Of a stretch of DNA of 64,000 nucleotides, positions 20,514-33,195 are shown piece by piece. Source of the DNA: Anthoceros angustus. Its lineage: Eukaryota; Streptophyta; Anthocerotopsida; Anthocerotales; Anthocerotaceae. The notes under the pieces were generated by a model. The model was given only the letters and a program-made list of their open reading frames with translations, ran no database searches and had not been told where the DNA came from. The stretch covers positions 372,001-436,000 of the forward strand of contig MU008155.1 of assembly GCA_010909165.1 (NCBI GenBank). Direction: 5' to 3'. Position numbers and translations under genes: made by a program. How positions within the stretch are numbered: the first letter of the stretch is position 1; every line of letters starts with the position of its first letter.

Positions 20514-21712
20514 TTCCAATTCCCGATTTCTTGAGGACTGCAATACTTATGCAGACCGCAGGCCTGCATAGCACCGCATGTACAAGTTCCAGCACGTTCC
20601 AGACCTTTCCCGCCTGGCCTCGGGAAACCTCCCACAGCCAGCAGACCCCGAACCTACCGTGGACCCGTCCGGTACCAAACCTACGTATTTGTAGTACCCA
20701 CCTAGTTTTTTGTTTCCCAATCAGGAACTCTATTACCCAGGTGAATCATCCTAGCGAAGTTCAATTTCTTATGACAATTTTGTATATCGATTTTACTATA
20801 TAAATAATATAGTTATTAATTCATCTATATTTTAATAATTAATTAAATTCATCATACAAAGTGAGGTCTTAGAAATGAAAGTCCATCTCTATCTTCTTTT
20901 GACATAGTTATTCTTCTTCCTTATATAATTTAATGAGTCCAACCCACTTCTCCTCTCTATAAAACTAGTAGAAAGAAACTAGTAGAAACATCACAATATT
21001 CAAAATTTGGCTAATTTTTCACAAAGCACATTGACATTATACATACATAAAAAAAATTATTTTCATCTACAATGTATGCACAGCAAAGGAGTAATTTGAT
21101 GAGTCCATCCCATCTTTTTTTAGACAAAGATAATACTGAAGATAACTCAATGAGACATTAAAAAATAAGGTATAAAACTTACTTTTCTTGTTTCTTCTTT
21201 TTTCTTGTTTCTCCATCTCATTCGTTATCTTTTCCTTTCTCTTTCCCTTTCCTACCTAGATCTTGCTAATTATATTGGGGACCTTTTGAAAAGTCTCGTT
21301 CTTGGTTGTTTTCATAACCTGTCAATTGAGTACTTGAAGATTTGGGTGGGAGATTAATATTTGGAGAAACATGGTAGTAAAAGATCATGTGGAATACTTT
21401 GGGTTTGATATTGAGGTGAGTTTGAAGCAATTAGGAAGCTGGTCTTATTGCAAGGCTTTTTCTTGTTCATACTTTTGATTTACGACCCTTTGTGGAACTG
21501 TAAGGGAATATCATGTCATTCAACTCATCCCATTTTTTAGATAGTGTATATCCCTAGGATTGAAACTACCTTTTCATATTTCTAGCAAAAAAGAAAATAT
21601 ATTGTTACATGATTAGATTGTATCTTAGCGAAATCATTGTTTGTTTACTTGTCATGTATGACAAGTGTGGATAAGACTTGATGTCTTAAAAAATAGCTGT
21701 ACAACACATGTG
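20514..21712. other. FES1 promoter and AT-rich intergenic region
   Basis: GC-moderate to 20700 (promoter side of FES1), then AT-rich to 21710. No gene, tRNA or repeat recognised. Confidence 0.55.
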
Positions 21713-22797
21713 TTATTGGTAACCATTGGCTTCAACAACTCCATTAGAGTATTTACGCCTGTCATTTTCTGCTGGTGACTCCTCAACGGGGTTAGCAGGC
21801 TCAACTACTTTTGAGGCCTTCCTTTTAGCTTTGCTTTTGGGTCCAGCATCAATTGCGGCCATAGTTGCCGCAATTGAAGCTTCAGCAGCAATTTGAGCTA
21901 ATCTAACATTAGCCGCTTCACATTCATTATAAGCTGCACCTTCAGCAAGTAAATAGGCAAAAACGTCTTCACCTTCTTGACCTTTTGCTTTTGCCAAATA
22001 CAAAGGTGTGAGCCCAAATATGTCCTCTTTATTAAAGTCTGCACCATATTGTACCAAGAGCTCTGCTACTTTGTCAAGAACTTGATCTATTCTCTTAGAA
22101 TTTATGAACCTAATCTAGTGAATCTTTCAAAAAAGGCCATTTGCATAGGATACGGACTATACCCAAATTTCCCGATCTTGCAGCCCAATGGATTGCCATC
22201 CTGCAAAGTTTAAACGAACAAATATTGAGATACATTAAGTATGAAAAGAACTATAACACATGAATGGATATGATGTGCAAAATGCCTGCCACTATGTTGG
22301 TCTGCAATGTGGATACTAGCACTGAGGCGGATAAGAGCTGCACATGCGGGGAGATGGCCGCAATCTGCAGCCCATATAAGGGCCGTTCTTCCATATTTAT
22401 CCTGTCAAAAGAAATGCCCATTTGATGATGCAATGACAAACATATATGTATCAGGTGTAGAGTGAAACTTTACAAATCCAGGGAGTGCACAATATTTCTT
22501 GAAATTCAATTTATTTTCCTAGTATTACATGAATCTTTTTACATTAATTTAATACATATGCTGAAGGAGAGCACCAGACCCTCTGGAGCTAACCTTAGCA
22601 TCAATATCAAAATCCCTAGTGGTTGAAAATCTATAAATAGCCTTAGTATCTCCTTGTTCCGCCGCATCAAACAAGGAGTTGATGTCACTTCGCACCGTTT
22701 TCAATTCATATATTGAAAATAAGCGATTTGGCCGAGCTGCTTTGTCTGTGAGCCTAACAGCAAATCTTTTGGTGTTCGCTGCAATGGCTGCTTCCAT
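21713..22797 (-). CDS. Ankyrin-repeat protein, possibly disrupted
   Basis: Minus strand. Exon 1 is 22797-22594 (MEAAIAANTKRFAVRL, then SLFDAAEQGDTKAIYRFS), phase 0. Exon 2 starts at 22401 (DKYGRTALIWAADCGHLPAC); its end is unclear. Exon 3 starts near 22201 (AIHWAARSGNLGIVRIL). The last exon carries LVQYGADFNKEDIFGLTPLY and an Ala/Lys-rich tail and ends at 21713. Four ankyrin-like repeats are visible. I could not find a clean intron between AIHWAARSGNLGIVRIL and the last exon, so a broken gene is possible. The ATG at 22797 follows a CAG acceptor, suggesting a leader intron or an earlier coding exon. Function unknown. Confidence 0.6.
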
Positions 22798-23700
22798 AAT
22801 CTGCACTCATGTGAACAGCTGCTGCTCCACACTACTCTTGGGCAATATTTTGATACCAGCCATACCATCCTGCCTATGATTTTGTGCCCGATGTACTATT
22901 GAAATTCTTCTGTTAGGTCACCTAATTTAAAACAACAAAGCTTTGAGTTATAAATCCAACAACCTTGTACCCAATGCTGCACCCACAAATGAGCACACAC
23001 GTCTAAAGCTTTACGAAGACCACCTCCTCCGCATCGATCATGGACATCTCCATGTCCAACAAAACGTTTTGATTAAGGTCCCTAAAGTTTTGTCTTCCAT
23101 CACATCATATGAATCGAAATAGGCCATATCAGTGTAACCCTAGAATGAAGACCAATGAAGAGCGCTTGTATGGAGAAATGCAATCCAATTTCTTCGGCTG
23201 AGAAGGTGGAATAAGAAGAGCTGAATGAGGAGAAGTGGGGTTGTTGCTGGAGGGCTATGCCACGTGTGTATGGAGAGGGGTATTAGAAGCAGGAGTTAGC
23301 AAGGGTAAGTACATAGTGGCCTTTGTAGGCTGTATAAGTGCATAGTGTGGGTTAGTAGTAGCTACCCAGTACCTTAATAAACCTAACTAAGTATGTGTGT
23401 TAGGTACAGTAAAAAAAGTGCGTCAAGAGCTGCCAAGTGCGTGAGCGAGCATAATTATTAGAAGCCTATAGAGTCCAAGGCAAAGCAAAGGCAAAGCAAC
23501 GCAACGCAACGCCAACGAAGACAGCCTTAGCCCGGGGCTCCGGCCCCCGCGAACCGACGAACCTTTTAACCTTGGCTTTGGCTTTGCCTTGGCCGGGCTT
23601 GCCTGGGACATAGCCGAGGCGAGCAAGGCAGGCGGGCAAAGGCACAGAGAGCACGCCTGGATCGCAGGTTCTGTGTTGATCTGTGTGGCGCACGCCATCG
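22798..23700. other. Intergenic; promoter side of two diverging genes
   Basis: No coding feature supported. Probably holds the ankyrin-gene leader on the left and the promoter and 5' UTR of the flagellar gene on the right. Confidence 0.45.
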
Positions 23701-23703
23701 GCG

Positions 23704-26700
23704 ATGGTGGAGCCGGCGGTGCCCGATGCAGTCTTCAGAACGGACGCGGAAGATGTGGCCATCATCCGAGACGTGCTGGCCGTGCAGCATGTGCCCGTCA
23801 TCACCACATTGCACTGGGAGAAGCTTCAGACTCTGCTGCGCTCGCTCTGCGACCGGATCACCATTCAGGCCCTCTTCCTGCCCCAGCCCCAGCCCCTTTC
23901 CCTGCTCGCTGCATCACTCCCTGCCTGCTGCATCTCTCCCAACTGCTTTCCGTCTCATCCTTGTCTGCATGCTCTACCCGTGGCCCGGGCCGGGCCGGGC
24001 CGGAGCCTGTTTCCAGAATCGGGGGCAGGCTCCTGCATCCAGCCCTGAGCTTGCCAGCTTGCCATGGCACATCACATTGTCGGGCCCTGCTACTGCGACA
24101 ATGCGCGTTGCTTCTATTTGTGCCTGGGTGTCTCATGGAAGTCTGCACGCGCCAGCCTCAGGATTGGATTCCAACATCTTCTTCTTCATGAGGCCCTCTG
24201 CCAGGGGGTCTCCATATTGGAGTGGCCGGTTATTATTATTACATGGGGTGCTCAGCAATTGGTCTCCACCATCGTTGCAACATCTGTCAAGTAGCTTCGC
24301 AAGCAACTTGTGACACGGTCTCATTATCATCTACTATCCAAGACTGTCTGGTATTTTGGCCCCTCACATCGCCTTTCGTTATGGCGTGCTTGGAATTTGC
24401 CACTCCGCACATGCTATCACACGTAGCTCTGCTTGGCATCTATCTCAAATTTTGTGCTGCCTGGTGGGGGCTGGGCTTTGTTTGGGACGTCCGGTGTGGT
24501 TCCTGTCCACAATTTCTGTCCTCAAACCCCTCCCGACGTCCTTCGCCAAGAATCTAAACCTGTCGGGTACTCTACTTTACAGGGAACACGCCTGGATAGA
24601 GCGGAGGAGGTGGGGAAGACTCTAGCTGGCCTTCAGAGCGAAGTGAACCAGCTGAGGTTCGTTTCTCCCACGTCCTGGCCGGCTGCTTTGCCTCCTGCAA
24701 CATCAGGATGATACCATGGGCTCACCCTCACCGTGCCCTCTTTGCCTTCTTTCTGCCAGTCAAAATGCGGCAGGTGCTGCAGCTAGGGACAGCAAGGATA
24801 GTGCTGAGCAAAAAGATTGGGCCAAGATGATGGAGGATCGCCTTGCAGGACTGGAGCGAGGGTACGTATGCTCCGATGAATTCATGGGCGTGCGTCATGG
24901 ATTTATGTAGGTTCGGTACGCTCACCCCGTGCTCTGTTGCAGACTAGAAGCAAACGCCAATAATGTCAAACAACTTGGGGACAATGTTGCTGTTTTCAAA
25001 AACATCGACATTTCTCAACTGCAGTCCCTTCCTCCCCGTGTTGATGCATTGGAGCATTTTATGGAAGACTCCAAGCATTTCATGGAGGACACCAAACATT
25101 TTATGGATGACACAAAGCACTTCATGGATGACACGAAGCACTTTATTGAGGATTCCAAGAATTTCATGGATGATACCAAGCATTTTATGGATGATACGAA
25201 GCACTTCATGGACGAATCCACCCATTTCATGGAAGCAACTAAGCACTTTATGGAGGACTCCCAGCACTTTATGGAGGATACCAAGAACTTCATGGACGAT
25301 GTCGACAAAGACCAACAAGAGCGGGAACGTGCAGACAAGGAGCGGGCAGATCGTGAGGCTGCTGCAAAGGCTCTGGCTGACAAGGAGAGGGCTGAGAAGG
25401 AGCGGGCAGATCGCGAGGCTGCTGCTAAAGCAGGCTTACCTCCACCACCGCCACCACCACCCCCACCTGTTGTTGTGCCTGATCCTCCGAAGGTCGAGTC
25501 ACCAAAGAGGAGGTCGTCCTACGTTCCTGACTTAGCCACAATACAGATGTTAAAAGATAAGCTCGAGTCTTTAGGTGCAGATTTCAAAGCCCAAGGTCAG
25601 AAGGTTTCCAACCTGGAATCTCAGGTACTCTCAGCTCCACATGTCGTGCTACTACCACCAATATGCAGGCTGTGTTGTTGACCGATCACTGTGTTTGGAT
25701 GCCTGTGCAGTGTGATCAGCTGAAGGAACTGTTGCAGCAGACAACCAAAGCACATTCCCTTGACCTCGAGGCCTTGCAAAAGTCATTACGTGTAGGTTCT
25801 ACTGACATGGCTTACATGGAACGACTTCAATCTTTTGGAGATAGTCTGTGGACCATATGTTCTGCATGTCCCTCCCAGCAAGCCTGTGCAGCTGGTTGCA
25901 TAGGCGATGAGGCAGTGCTTACCTTCCTTTATAACCTGCTAACTGTTGGTATGGCTTATCAGACCTTGCGTTCAGACTTCGACTCCAAGCCCTTCCTGGA
26001 CTTGAATCTTGCCGGGATGAAAAGCGGGGACAAGACTGCAGGACCTGCAGGAACTGCAGACTTATCTGTTCTCGAGGCAGCTGTGGCTGATTTACAACGG
26101 CGCATTCAGCGAAAGGCTGACTCTGATGATGTCGAACAACTTTTGAGGACGTCCGATATCACGAGGGAGGTATGCCACCTGCTGAATCGGTGGTTAGGTG
26201 TCCTTCTTCCCATCAAAATTTTGGATTAGTGTGGTTGTAAAAAGCCGTCGAGGTCCCCTTTCTTCTCAGGCTGTTGAGAAACTGGGAGCAAAGATTGAAG
26301 AGCTCCAGGAGCATTTCAGGAAAGGGTCAGTGAGCTCTGGAGCAGCTATTGATGAACTCAAGATGCAAATCAAGAGGAGTTCTCTTTTAGCTGCTCCAGA
26401 ATTCAGTGTGAGGAGTCTGACAGAGCTGTTGTGCACTATCCTGCACTATAAGCTGAAACCATCCAATCTGTATCCATCATGAGGATGGAGATTTGTCGCT
26501 GAAGTCAACCAAGTGCCTGTTATATCTGGAGCAAAATTCTTTGGCATCCAGGCCGTTGAGTATTGTACATTGTGGTAGCTCATATCCCATGTTTCTTAGT
26601 ACTGATGCTCCCTTGGGTGATGTAAAATCAGAGGAGAGGAAGTGTTGTTTCAGATCGCCTTGACAAACGATGCCAGAAACTGGAAGATGACTTAGCAGCT

Positions 26701-29700
26701 CTGGTAAACACTCACTAGTTGTTTGCTACCAAATAATGATTCTGTCAGTGGATAGACGATTTTCATGCCGTGTGTTGCACCAGTGATTCTAAAGCATCTT
26801 ATGCTGATGTGGGTGATGGATATCTACATTTCTAAAAGGCTACTTCTTTGATAACTTTTGGACACACTGCTCAGTAGCAGGTCTGCTCATACATGACTCT
26901 TCTTTGACTTTGTAGGAGCTGAAGGTGGCTGGGAAAGTGGACAGTGCAATGCTGGATGAATTACGATTTAAAGTCACTGTTGTTGAGGGGAAGCAAGATC
27001 AGGCAGCAAAAGCACAGGCCATGGTTCCTCGAAGGGATAGTGAATCAATCTTGTTGAGGCTGAAAGTGAGTCAGGATCTTCTTTCCATCTGTCTCAGGGT
27101 ACGGGCTCGGGTGTGAACTATTGGATTTGAGGTTAATAAGCTCCTTATGTGCACTTTCAGGATTTGATCTCCAACAAGGTTGATCGGGATGAGTTTCTAC
27201 AGCTGCATGTACTTCTTGAGGCCAAGGTTAGTACAAAGGCCACTGTCTGATATGCTTTTTCCAATCTGATCTGAGGGAGCTGATTTTGCTTGCATCATAT
27301 TATCAGAGTGCTGGGGCAGCTGGAACCAAGACAGGTCCGCAGGAGGTATAACCATGGCCTAACTTCCTCCTCCTAGATGTTTATATGTAACATTGTATCG
27401 TCTTTCAAGTTGACAGAAGTGAATGTCCAATTACATTTAGAATTGACTCTGAGGGGGAGGTGAGAAGCATGTATCTTAGGCATGACAGGTTGCCATGGCT
27501 GAGAAAGATGATTCTTATCTGCCCCTCGCTGTAGCACTCATTTAAAATTTGGATGTCATTTTTATGGTCTCTTTAGTCTTGAGAATTTCACTGCTGTATA
27601 CTCTTATTTATCCCGAGCTCTCATTTGTGCAGGAAGGTCTGGAATTGGAGCTGCAGGGCCAGGTGAATTGTTACCTGGAATTTGTTGTTTGAATCGATTA
27701 CATGCATATCCTTCCTCATGGTACTCTGTAGTTCCATACGCGCCTCTAGGGACAACCACTTTCCTCTCAAAACACATGCTGAGATCCAATTTTCATGGCT
27801 AGGGCCTCATGATATCAGCTGTGTTTCGGCAACTTGAATCATTTGGAAAGTGTGTGTGTGCATTAGCTAACAAGGGGCGCTGAACTAACCTGCAGAGGCC
27901 GGATGCAATGAAAGAAGCAGCTGCTGCCCAGTTGCTTCAGGGACAGAGCAGCAAGTTTAATGAATTGCGTGCAGAACTGGATAAACTGAAGAAAGAGATG
28001 CTCGAACTGGTAAGCCCACACAGGATGACTTGTTTGTTTCCTACTCCTGCTGTATACAAATCACGCTTTCAATCTTTTCATTGAAACCAATTGTGCTACT
28101 GGTAACAATACCATGTGTCTCTGCAGTCTGAAAGGAGCGACTTGGCTGTTCTGCTGGCCCGGAGGGCAGAGAATATTGTGCAACCTGTAGCAACTCTTCA
28201 TGATGGTGCTGGCCGTGATATTAGTGCTGGTTCAGCAGATGATGAAACCATTGCAAAAGCAATAAATGACCATGCTGAGCGAATTACCGAGTATTCAGAC
28301 ATGTTGTTACAAATGGAGGTGAATTTTTCTTCCACTTGTCTTTTGCAGTTGCTTTCCTCAACTGCAAAAGTCTGTGATCTATGCCCTCCTACTCGGAGGA
28401 TCCTCCTAATCCCAAAGCTTGAAATACAAGAGATGTCAGTGTAGAGATGGGTGTAGTCAAGCTGCAAGTGTAGTTTGGGATTTCAATAGATCATGTCTCA
28501 CGAAATGTCTGACCTTCATAACTTTGTTGAATGCAGACCCTGATGTCCAGCAAAGCAGATCTGGCTGGATTGCAAGCCTTAAAAAACGCCATCGTTGATT
28601 TGCAAAAACGGAAACAGTCCAGAATGTCGGGTATACAAATACCAGGGCCACCTCAGGAACTAGTCTCCAAGGTGATGATATTACGCCTATGTGCATTCTA
28701 GAGTTGCATTGCCCATGTTTTTGGTAACATGCCTGGTGTATGTTTTTAGAGATGCATTTCCACTTATTGTTTTTTATAATCCTGTCGATGACATGCAATG
28801 CTTGCTGACAATCTTGATAGTTTTTCGTGGTGATTAGGTGGAAACTGTGGCGGACTACATGCTTCCGGAAGAGACCACAGAGACTATCAAGAAGCATGAC
28901 ATGTTGTTGACCCAGGTATGCAAAGTTCAGGTTGAAGGCCGTACGCCAAGTGCCCTTCTGGCCTGTACAAACTATGTACTTACATTGGCGCGAAATTTGC
29001 AGCTTTCCAAGAACGTGGAGCTTTTGAATCAGGCTGCTTTCATCATGTCTGGGCATGACCAGCCTCAATCTGCATTTGATGACTCTGGACAGTTTGCTAG
29101 TGACTCTGAGGAACCTGTTAGTGAGCGAAGATCTTCTGTTAGATTCCATGGGGATGTACCTGTAGACGGAGTCAGGCCTGCAACTGCCCCAACATATGAT
29201 TTTAGTCCTGAGACTCCAGGAGACAGACCTCCAATGAGACCCGCAACAGCAAGTGCAGCAGCTAGCAGACCTGCTTCAGCACCAAATGGCAAGGGTTTTG
29301 GGATGAACCCCGAAATGGAGGGGAAGTCTCGAGATTTTTCAGGGCTTGAAGCTTCGGAGCATGCTACCAGGCCAGCTAGTGGGCTGTCACATGCTATGCA
29401 AGATGGAGAGCATGGGCAGGGAGAAGGTCATCAGTTCGGCAATGATGCTTATGACTTGGGCTACGATCCAGCAGATGAGAACAATGCCACAATCGTGGCT
29501 TTGGAGGCATGTTCCACTCTTCTTAATATGCTTGGTGTTCCTGGTGCAAGAGGAAGATTCATCCTGAAATCTTCTAGTTTATTTGTGTCTGTATCACAGT
29601 CAAGCTTTTGATCGCTGAAAACGTCTTTCCACAGGAAGCTTTGAAGACACACAAGATTGAGCCAAAGCAGAATGTTTCTAAGCTGGCTAGGTGGGCTAGA

Positions 29701-30516
29701 GATATTCAAAAGTTGGGTGCAGACCTAAATATGCTACGAACGTTCATGCAAGACGGCCTTGCTCTCAAGTGTGACAAGAGTGAACATCAGGCAAGATCTC
29801 AATCCATCACAACCTCGTTGAATCTTGATTTGTTTCAGGTTGCATTCTGAATATGTACATCTTTCAAAGCCTGTGAAGCTTACAAGGGAGACACTAATGT
29901 CAACATGGTGTTGTGCACTTGAACCGATTTTGATCTTACTGATGTTTGGGGGTTGCAGAGACTCGCAAAACTTGTGAGAGACTTCATTGCAAGAATAGAT
30001 GGAGAGAAGGCCATGCTTTCAGGCAAACCCCTGATTGGGTTTAAATGCATGTAAGCTTCTTTCCATGATAATGTCCCAGCCCCTTTGTTTGTGTGGCACT
30101 ATGTTATCACGTCTAATACATGAACACTCGTCACTTTCTTTCAGGTCTTGTGACCATCCACTTGAAAAGTTACTTCAGGGACGTGCGGATCATGTGCCCA
30201 CCAATTTGATGCCAAAGAACTGTCTTCCAATGCTTTCTGCAGAACGCATTTTCGGCAGGGTGAGTGTACGATGCAGATGTGCTGCATGTCTGATTCTTTC
30301 TTTCACTTGGTACTGGATCTGAGGATCCAGTTAATTGCTGTGGGGCTACAGGATAATAAGAGAGATGACAGCCCCCCAAGGTCTCCACCTGGTGGGGACT
30401 ACACCAGACCTGTATCGAGGAAAAATGGGTATGAGCAGCCAGTCAAGGACCGGAAGGTATCGAGTACAACTCCCAAGAGGGCCTCCTCTGCTGCGCAAAT
30501 GCGGAAACCCCAGTAG
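23704..30516 (+). CDS. DUF4795 / QRICH2-type flagellar coiled-coil protein
   Basis: Multi-exon gene, about 18-20 exons. Clear exons: 23704-23868, 24583-24656, 24760-24861, 24943-25624, from 25711, to 26169, from 26270, 26921-27066, and on to the stop at 30516. Order of parts: a short N-terminal domain (VLAVQHVPVITTLHWEKLQT); coiled coil; 12 heptads of the HFMEDTK type; an Arg/Glu/Ala-rich helix; a run of 10 Pro; long coiled coil; an RPATA/RPASA-rich linker; and at the end GFKCMSCDHPLEKL plus SPPRSPPGGDYTRP. The CxxC 'SCD.P' motif after a coiled coil is the hallmark of DUF4795 proteins such as QRICH2 and C16orf96, which build the sperm tail. This suggests motile sperm. One intron between 25791 and 26000 is unresolved. 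Confidence 0.8.
25055..25300 (+). repeat. 21-nt coding tandem repeat, 12 units (heptad HFMEDTK)
   Basis: Twelve consecutive 7-residue units, consensus (H/N)F(M/I)(E/D)D(T/S)K. Most unit-to-unit changes are conservative (E/D, T/S). The two adjacent hydrophobic positions make one stripe of a long helix. Lies inside the DUF4795 gene. Confidence 0.9.
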
Positions 30517-31280
30517 CAACCTCGGCAGGATGTATAATCGAGTCTGAGAACTCTGTGGAGTTCTCAGATTATTATCTGCCTGGTGGCAAGCTTCTATCGG
30601 CATCAAGAGGGGAGTTATTGTGCGAGTGGATCTCGTGCTTCCTAGCTTTGATCACCAGTCCGATATGCAGAGTTGCCTCCTGGCTGCGTTGATTCAGTTG
30701 ACTCGCGTGAAAGGTTGCACCACTAGCAACACCGAGTGGGTGCAGCTGACAATTTTGGCAGCAAACATCGAGTTTAATCAGCGTGTGTGAAATGGAGAAG
30801 GATGAGCTTGGGTGTGAGCATCTTATATATGCTTGGACAGGTCTTACCAGACGATTCGGTGAACTGAACCATTTGTTCCAGACTAGCCCATTGAGAGGGG
30901 TTGTTCACATCGGATGTTGGGTTTGGTGATCGACCCACGAACTTACTGTTAGCTGCTTGAACATCTTCCTGCATTGCAGTTGGATGTGCTGATCAGTGAT
31001 ATGTCATACATATATCACCAGAGAACTTTGAAAATGTTTGCAACATTGAAGGCTATAAAGGCTGGTGTGCAGAGTCAGCATTTTTGTTGTGCTGTCCTTA
31101 CCCTGTCCCTAATTTATGTAGTTATTTGGTCAAACTTTTTATTTTCACGTGAATTTTAAAAGTGTGGTGTTTTACTTAGTCATGCGACAAAGTTGTATGA
31201 TATTGGCGCTCCAGTTGGTTCAATGTGGTTCAGTTTTTGTTGGTTCTGTCGGTGGCGTCTGCGACGAAGAGCGCGACGTT
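30517..31280. other. 3' flank of the flagellar gene
   Basis: Probable 3' UTR then intergenic. No gene seen. Confidence 0.5.
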
Positions 31281-31289
31281 GCCTCCGTG

Positions 31290-31730
31290 CTCGATCCCCC
31301 GATCTCCTGGATGCACATGCATCACTTCTCAAGTCCCCAACCATGGTTGCCTCGTCCAGCATGTCAGCATTGTAGATGTTTGACATGAGGATGTAGGATG
31401 CGCTGTGCATAGGTTCTACTGGGACAGCCTCGTGGGAAGCACATCGGCTCAGCTCCTGTTGCCATATTTCCAGCATGCGCCCAGTAAGGATAACCACATG
31501 CCAAGTTCATGTTGTATTGAGAGTTTCAGGATCATGTCTTCTGCTTCCTCAGGTGATTTGTTCGGCTTAGTAGATCAACGAAGCTACCATAATGCGGGAG
31601 GACGGTTCTGATTGCATGGTCTCTGTCCATGGATTCGAAGAACTGAAGGTCCATGTCCAGTGTCCAGTACACCAGCATGACAGCTTGCAGTAAGGACGCA
31701 GAGGAATGTGACTGCATCTGGGTAACACTG
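31290..31730 (-). pseudogene. PPR protein relic (last PPR and E-domain)
   Basis: Minus-strand pieces in three frames, in the right order for the end of a plant PLS-class PPR protein: YPDAVTFLCVLTASCHAGVLDTG split over two parts (31660-31730), SMDRDHA plus PHYGSFVDLLSRTNHLRK (31540-31650), and VEPMHSASYILMSNIYNADM (31366-31425). Frame changes between all three and no upstream repeats, so this is a dead fragment. The E-type ending (SASYILMSNIY) is typical of PPR editing factors. Confidence 0.7.
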
Positions 31731-31939
31731 CAGGGCTGGATTATACATGAAATCAGGGATTCCGTCTTGGTTTTGAGTTGTGTAACCCTGAGCAGGGGAT
31801 GGGTGGCGTGCGCCGCGTGCGCCAGGCAATGGATAAAGTGCAATACGAAAGCGACCTCTCGGGGTAGGAAGTATCTGTTAAGTGGGGAGTAGTTTAATGG
31901 GAGGGGTATGTTTCTCAGGGTTTTAGAACAGGGCAATGG

Positions 31940-33195
31940 AGGAACTTGGGTTGCCTGCAGTTATCAAACAACTATGACAGTCTCCAGCATGGACACATAG
32001 TGGTAATAGCTCACAGCACAACGTTCCTGGTCAGTATTTCAGCGAGAGTAGAAACAAGCAAGGACAGAGTTAGACGAATATCAGCATTTCAGCGAGAGTA
32101 GAAACAGGCAAGGACAGAGTTAGATAAATATCAGCGAGAGTAGAAACAAGCAAGGACAGAGTTAGTCCATGGGTCTGGAATAACGGGGTCAGCACATGAG
32201 ATGTAAATGATCAGACTCTATTGTATGATATGACTAGGAACCAATGCAAAGGGGCACTCTCAAAAACTCCACACAACATAACAACTCTCAAAAGCTCTAC
32301 ACAGGAAAACATCTTTTGTATATTTACATGCTTAAATAAAAACACGTCATTCGGCATTCAAAAGAGAAGGAAAAACTCTCAACTCCACATTGCCATTATA
32401 TGTTTAAATTATATTAGGTATATCGTGATACAATAGAATTTTGGATCACATTTGACATTGCTGTTTATGTAAGATCAAAACTAAAAATTTCACAAATATT
32501 CCTAATATGCATCAAATGTATGAAACATTAAAAATACTGTTTGTTTAAGATCAAACCTAAAAAAATACACGAAGAATGCCTTCTTAACATGCATCAAATA
32601 TGTTAAACACTCATTAAAAATACTGTTTGTTTAAGATCAAACCTAAAAAAATACACGAAGAATGCCTTCTTAACATGCATCAAATATGTTAAACACTAAG
32701 AATGCATTCATCACATGCATCATGCATATAGTGACGAAATCTAAACAACTTTTCAGATGTTAGAGTAATCTAAGTAATCTATAAAAGGTCTTTCACCAAG
32801 AAAACCTTAACAAACGTGTCCTTTTAGACCAATACGAAAACTAAGTATGATAAATTAAAGCCTAGAAGAAAAGACAAAGTCATAAATTTGAGTTTATATA
32901 TTAAATATTAAAATTCAATATATTATCTTAAATCATACATACTCTAACTAACAGGTATTAAGATATAAAATTCAACACCTGGCATACATAATATTACTAC
33001 GTAGGCACAGTTAAAACTACCATACGACAGCTCCAGGGCAGATGCAGCTCTTCGAGGGCAAGGAAGACACATAGGATTCTAGATTAGGTAGTTTACAGCT
33101 ATTATACACGAATCACCTAAAGAAATAAAAACTGACAGCCGGGAGTTGTTGATACGGAAAGAAGCAGAGAAGTTATGAGGATGCATAGGCCGAGA
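31940..33195. other. AT-rich intergenic region with tandem repeats
   Basis: No gene. Contains three copies of a TCAGCGAGAGTAGAAACA(A/G)G unit at 32038-32165 and a duplicated ~80-nt block (CTGTTTGTTTAAGATCAAAC ... ATGTTAAACACT) at ~32537-32697. Confidence 0.65.
32038..32165. repeat. Tandem repeat, three units
   Basis: Units share TCAGCGAGAGTAGAAACAAG then CAAGGACAGAGTTAG, at about 32039, 32090 and 32131. Confidence 0.8.

Noticed and set aside
25055-25300. Direct 21-nt repeats that might suggest a CRISPR-like array
   Set aside because: No spacers, in-frame within an exon, and in a eukaryotic genome. It is a coding heptad repeat.
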